Below, piece by piece: positions 4,806 to 6,524 of a DNA stretch of 6,524 nucleotides (its first letter is position 1; every line of letters begins with the position of its first letter). This DNA comes from DASRCB01 sp035653295 (GTDB lineage Bacteria > Acidobacteriota > Terriglobia > Bryobacterales > Bryobacteraceae), in the NCBI GenBank assembly GCA_035653295.1, contig DASRCB010000090.1:1-6524 (forward strand), written 5' to 3'. The translations under genes and the position numbers were made by a program. The notes under the pieces were generated by a model. That model did not search any database. It saw only the letters and a list, made by a program, of their open reading frames with translations, and was not told the origin of the DNA.

Positions 4806-6524
4806 TTGAGAAGCTTTCGTTTCATCTCAGTAAGAGAAATCACCAATCGTACCGCGTTTGCCGCCGCACTGCTCATCGCCGCCACCGCCCAGGCGCAGTG
4901 GAGGCCGGAAGGCGCCATTCAGGATCAGCTGGCGCTCGAAGACCTGGCGACCACGGGCAGCGTGCTCATGATCGCCGCGCATCCGGATGACGAGAACACG
5001 GCGCTGCTCGCATGGCTGGCGCGAGGCAGGCATATGCGTACGGCATATCTGTCCCTCACGCGCGGCGAGGGCGGGCAGAACCTGCTGGGTCCGGAGCAGG
5101 GCGACGCTTTGGGGCTGATCCGCACCGAGGAGCTTCTGGACGCGCGCCGCATTGATGGGGCGCAGCAGTTCTTCACCCGGGCCATCGACTTCGGGTTCAC
5201 GAAAACCGCCGACGAGGCCCTGACGCGCTGGGGCCGGGAACGAACCCTGAGCGACATCGTCTGGGTGATCCGGCGCTTCCGGCCGGACGTGATCATCCTG
5301 CGCTTCTCGGGAACGCCTCGCGACGGGCACGGCCAGCACCAGGCCTCGGCCATCCTGGGGAAAGAAGCTTTCAGCGCCGCGGCCGACCCAAAGCGCTTCC
5401 CCGAACAGCTCCGTGACGGCGTCGAGCCGTGGCAGGCTCAGCGCCTGATGTGGAATATGTTCGGCTTCACGAAGGAACAGCGCGAAGAGAACGACAAGGC
5501 AAAAGGCCGCATCACCGTGGACGTGGGCGCGTGGGATCCGCTGCTGGGCGTCTCCTATGCCGAACTGGCGGCGATGAGCCGCAGCGAGCACAAAAGCCAG
5601 GGCATGGGCGTGCCGCAGCACAAGGGATCGCAGATGGAATCGCTGATCACCATCGCCGGCGACAAGGCGACGCACGATATCTTCGACGGCGTCGACACCG
5701 GCTGGAATCGCGTGCCCGGCGGGTCGGAGGTTGGCGAAGCGCTCAGCGCCGCGCTGCGCGATTTCCGCGCCACGGATCCGGCCAAAGCCGTGCCCGACCT
5801 GCTTCGCGCGAAGCAGGCACTGGCGCGCCTGAGCGGCCCCATTGTGGAGCGCAAACGCCGCGATCTGGATGAGGCGATTGCCCTCTGCGCCGGGCTCTAC
5901 GCCGACGCGACGGCGGAGGAGTTTGCCCTGGTCCCAGGCAGCAAGGTCAAGCTCACGGCGACGGAGTTGGACCGTGGTCCGATGGCGGCGCAGGCCGGAC
6001 CCGTTTCATTCTCCGGCCCCAATGCCGCGGACCCCGTCGCCGGCGCGGCCGCCGCGCTGAAGACGAACGACCCGCGCAACAGCGAGCGCGAGATCGCGAT
6101 TCCCGCGAATCAGCCGTACTCCCAGCCATACTGGCTGCGGCAGCCGAAACAGGGCGACTCGTACACGGTCAGCGATCAGAAGCTGATCGGCCTGCCCGAG
6201 AATCCACCGCTGATCACGGCCGAGTTCACGTTCACCATCGAGGGCCAGCAGGTCGCTCTCGAGCGGCCAGTCGTATACCACTGGGTGGATCGTCTGCGCG
6301 GACAGCTCACGAGGCCGATTGCCGTCGTGCCGCCGGCCGCGATCCGTGTGCCGGAGCCCACGCTCATTTTCCCGGACAGCGAAACGAAACAGGCAACGAT
6401 CCAGCTCCAGGCCGTCGCGGAAGGCGGCGGACCCGTCGCGCTGGATGCGCCGAACGGCTGGCGTGTGACCCCGCGCGATGAGACGTGCACGCTGAAAACG
6501 AAAGGGCAGGAGATCCCGCTGTCG
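4806..6524 (+). CDS. Secreted PIG-L/LmbE-type zinc deacetylase, large form (3' end outside window)
   Basis: The frame is open to the right edge, giving 573 codons from TTG 4806. Residues 1-30 form a plausible signal peptide: a basic n-region, then a hydrophobic stretch ending ATAQA before QW. The PIG-L domain follows: LMIAAHPDDEN with His59, Asp62 and the catalytic-type Asp61, and DGHGQHQ with His178. By analogy His59, Asp62 and His178 form the zinc site of enzymes that remove N-acetyl groups from sugar-linked glucosamine. SRSEHKSQGMG lies further on. From about 470 the sequence becomes beta-rich (PVVYHWVDRL, RPIAVVPPAAIRVPEPTLIF), like the beta-sandwich modules attached to large secreted members. 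As I recall, such proteins reach roughly 800-900 residues, so a C-terminal part is missing. The start is uncertain: the frame is open back to ATG 4707 after TAA 4704, but that start would leave a long, non-coding-looking leader before the signal sequence. Neither start has a Shine-Dalgarno. The substrate is unknown. Confidence 0.88.
   Translation, partial: MRSFRFISVREITNRTAFAAALLIAATAQAQWRPEGAIQDQLALEDLATTGSVLMIAAHPDDENTALLAWLARGRHMRTAYLSLTRGEGGQNLLGPEQGDALGLIRTEELLDARRIDGAQQFFTRAIDFGFTKTADEALTRWGRERTLSDIVWVIRRFRPDVIILRFSGTPRDGHGQHQASAILGKEAFSAAADPKRFPEQLRDGVEPWQAQRLMWNMFGFTKEQREENDKAKGRITVDVGAWDPLLGVSYAELAAMSRSEHKSQGMGVPQHKGSQMESLITIAGDKATHDIFDGVDTGWNRVPGGSEVGEALSAALRDFRATDPAKAVPDLLRAKQALARLSGPIVERKRRDLDEAIALCAGLYADATAEEFALVPGSKVKLTATELDRGPMAAQAGPVSFSGPNAADPVAGAAAALKTNDPRNSEREIAIPANQPYSQPYWLRQPKQGDSYTVSDQKLIGLPENPPLITAEFTFTIEGQQVALERPVVYHWVDRLRGQLTRPIAVVPPAAIRVPEPTLIFPDSETKQATIQLQAVAEGGGPVALDAPNGWRVTPRDETCTLKTKGQEIPLS

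Noticed and set aside
4827..5675. Minus-strand open frame of 282 codons opposite the PIG-L gene
   Set aside because: The plus frame carries the HPDDE and HGQHQ zinc motifs in order after a signal peptide. The minus product shows no domain.

Overview
The window is GC-rich, densely coded bacterial DNA. It is most likely from an acidobacterium (Acidobacteriota, soil or metagenome type). This rests on recognised protein styles rather than a marker gene. The secreted protein at the left edge has the VPRLVNFSG / VSVPYALKAADADTLGG wording I associate with large acidobacterial families. The PIG-L-type hydrolase at the right edge is the long secreted form also common there. No rRNA, tRNA, mobile element or CRISPR array was seen.

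Layout: (1) 1-527, minus strand: N-terminal 175 codons of a secreted protein that runs off the left edge, with a good Shine-Dalgarno. (2) 528-628: short intergenic stretch with a weak inverted repeat. (3) 629-4645, minus strand: a compact three-gene operon, read right to left. It encodes an NtrC-family sigma-54 activator/response regulator (3221-4645), a membrane sensor histidine kinase (1319-3217) and a proline-rich putative lipoprotein (629-1315). Both junctions have the same form, a TGA stop, three bases, then the next start. (4) 4646-4805: divergent intergenic region holding the operon promoter candidates. (5) 4806-6524, plus strand: a secreted PIG-L/LmbE-type zinc deacetylase, open at the right edge.

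How the genes work together: the kinase should sense an envelope signal through its periplasmic domain, autophosphorylate at His414 and pass phosphate to Asp60 of the regulator. The regulator has every motif needed to drive sigma-54 RNA polymerase, including an intact GAFTGA loop. The co-transcribed lipoprotein would sit in the envelope and is the least explained part, a candidate accessory or output of the two-component system. Whether the two flanking secreted-protein genes are targets is not shown by the sequence.

Most of the window is ordinary once the reading frames are assigned. The points worth a second look are the lipoprotein in the signalling operon, the apparently near-leaderless start of the regulator, and the non-ATG start of the hydrolase.
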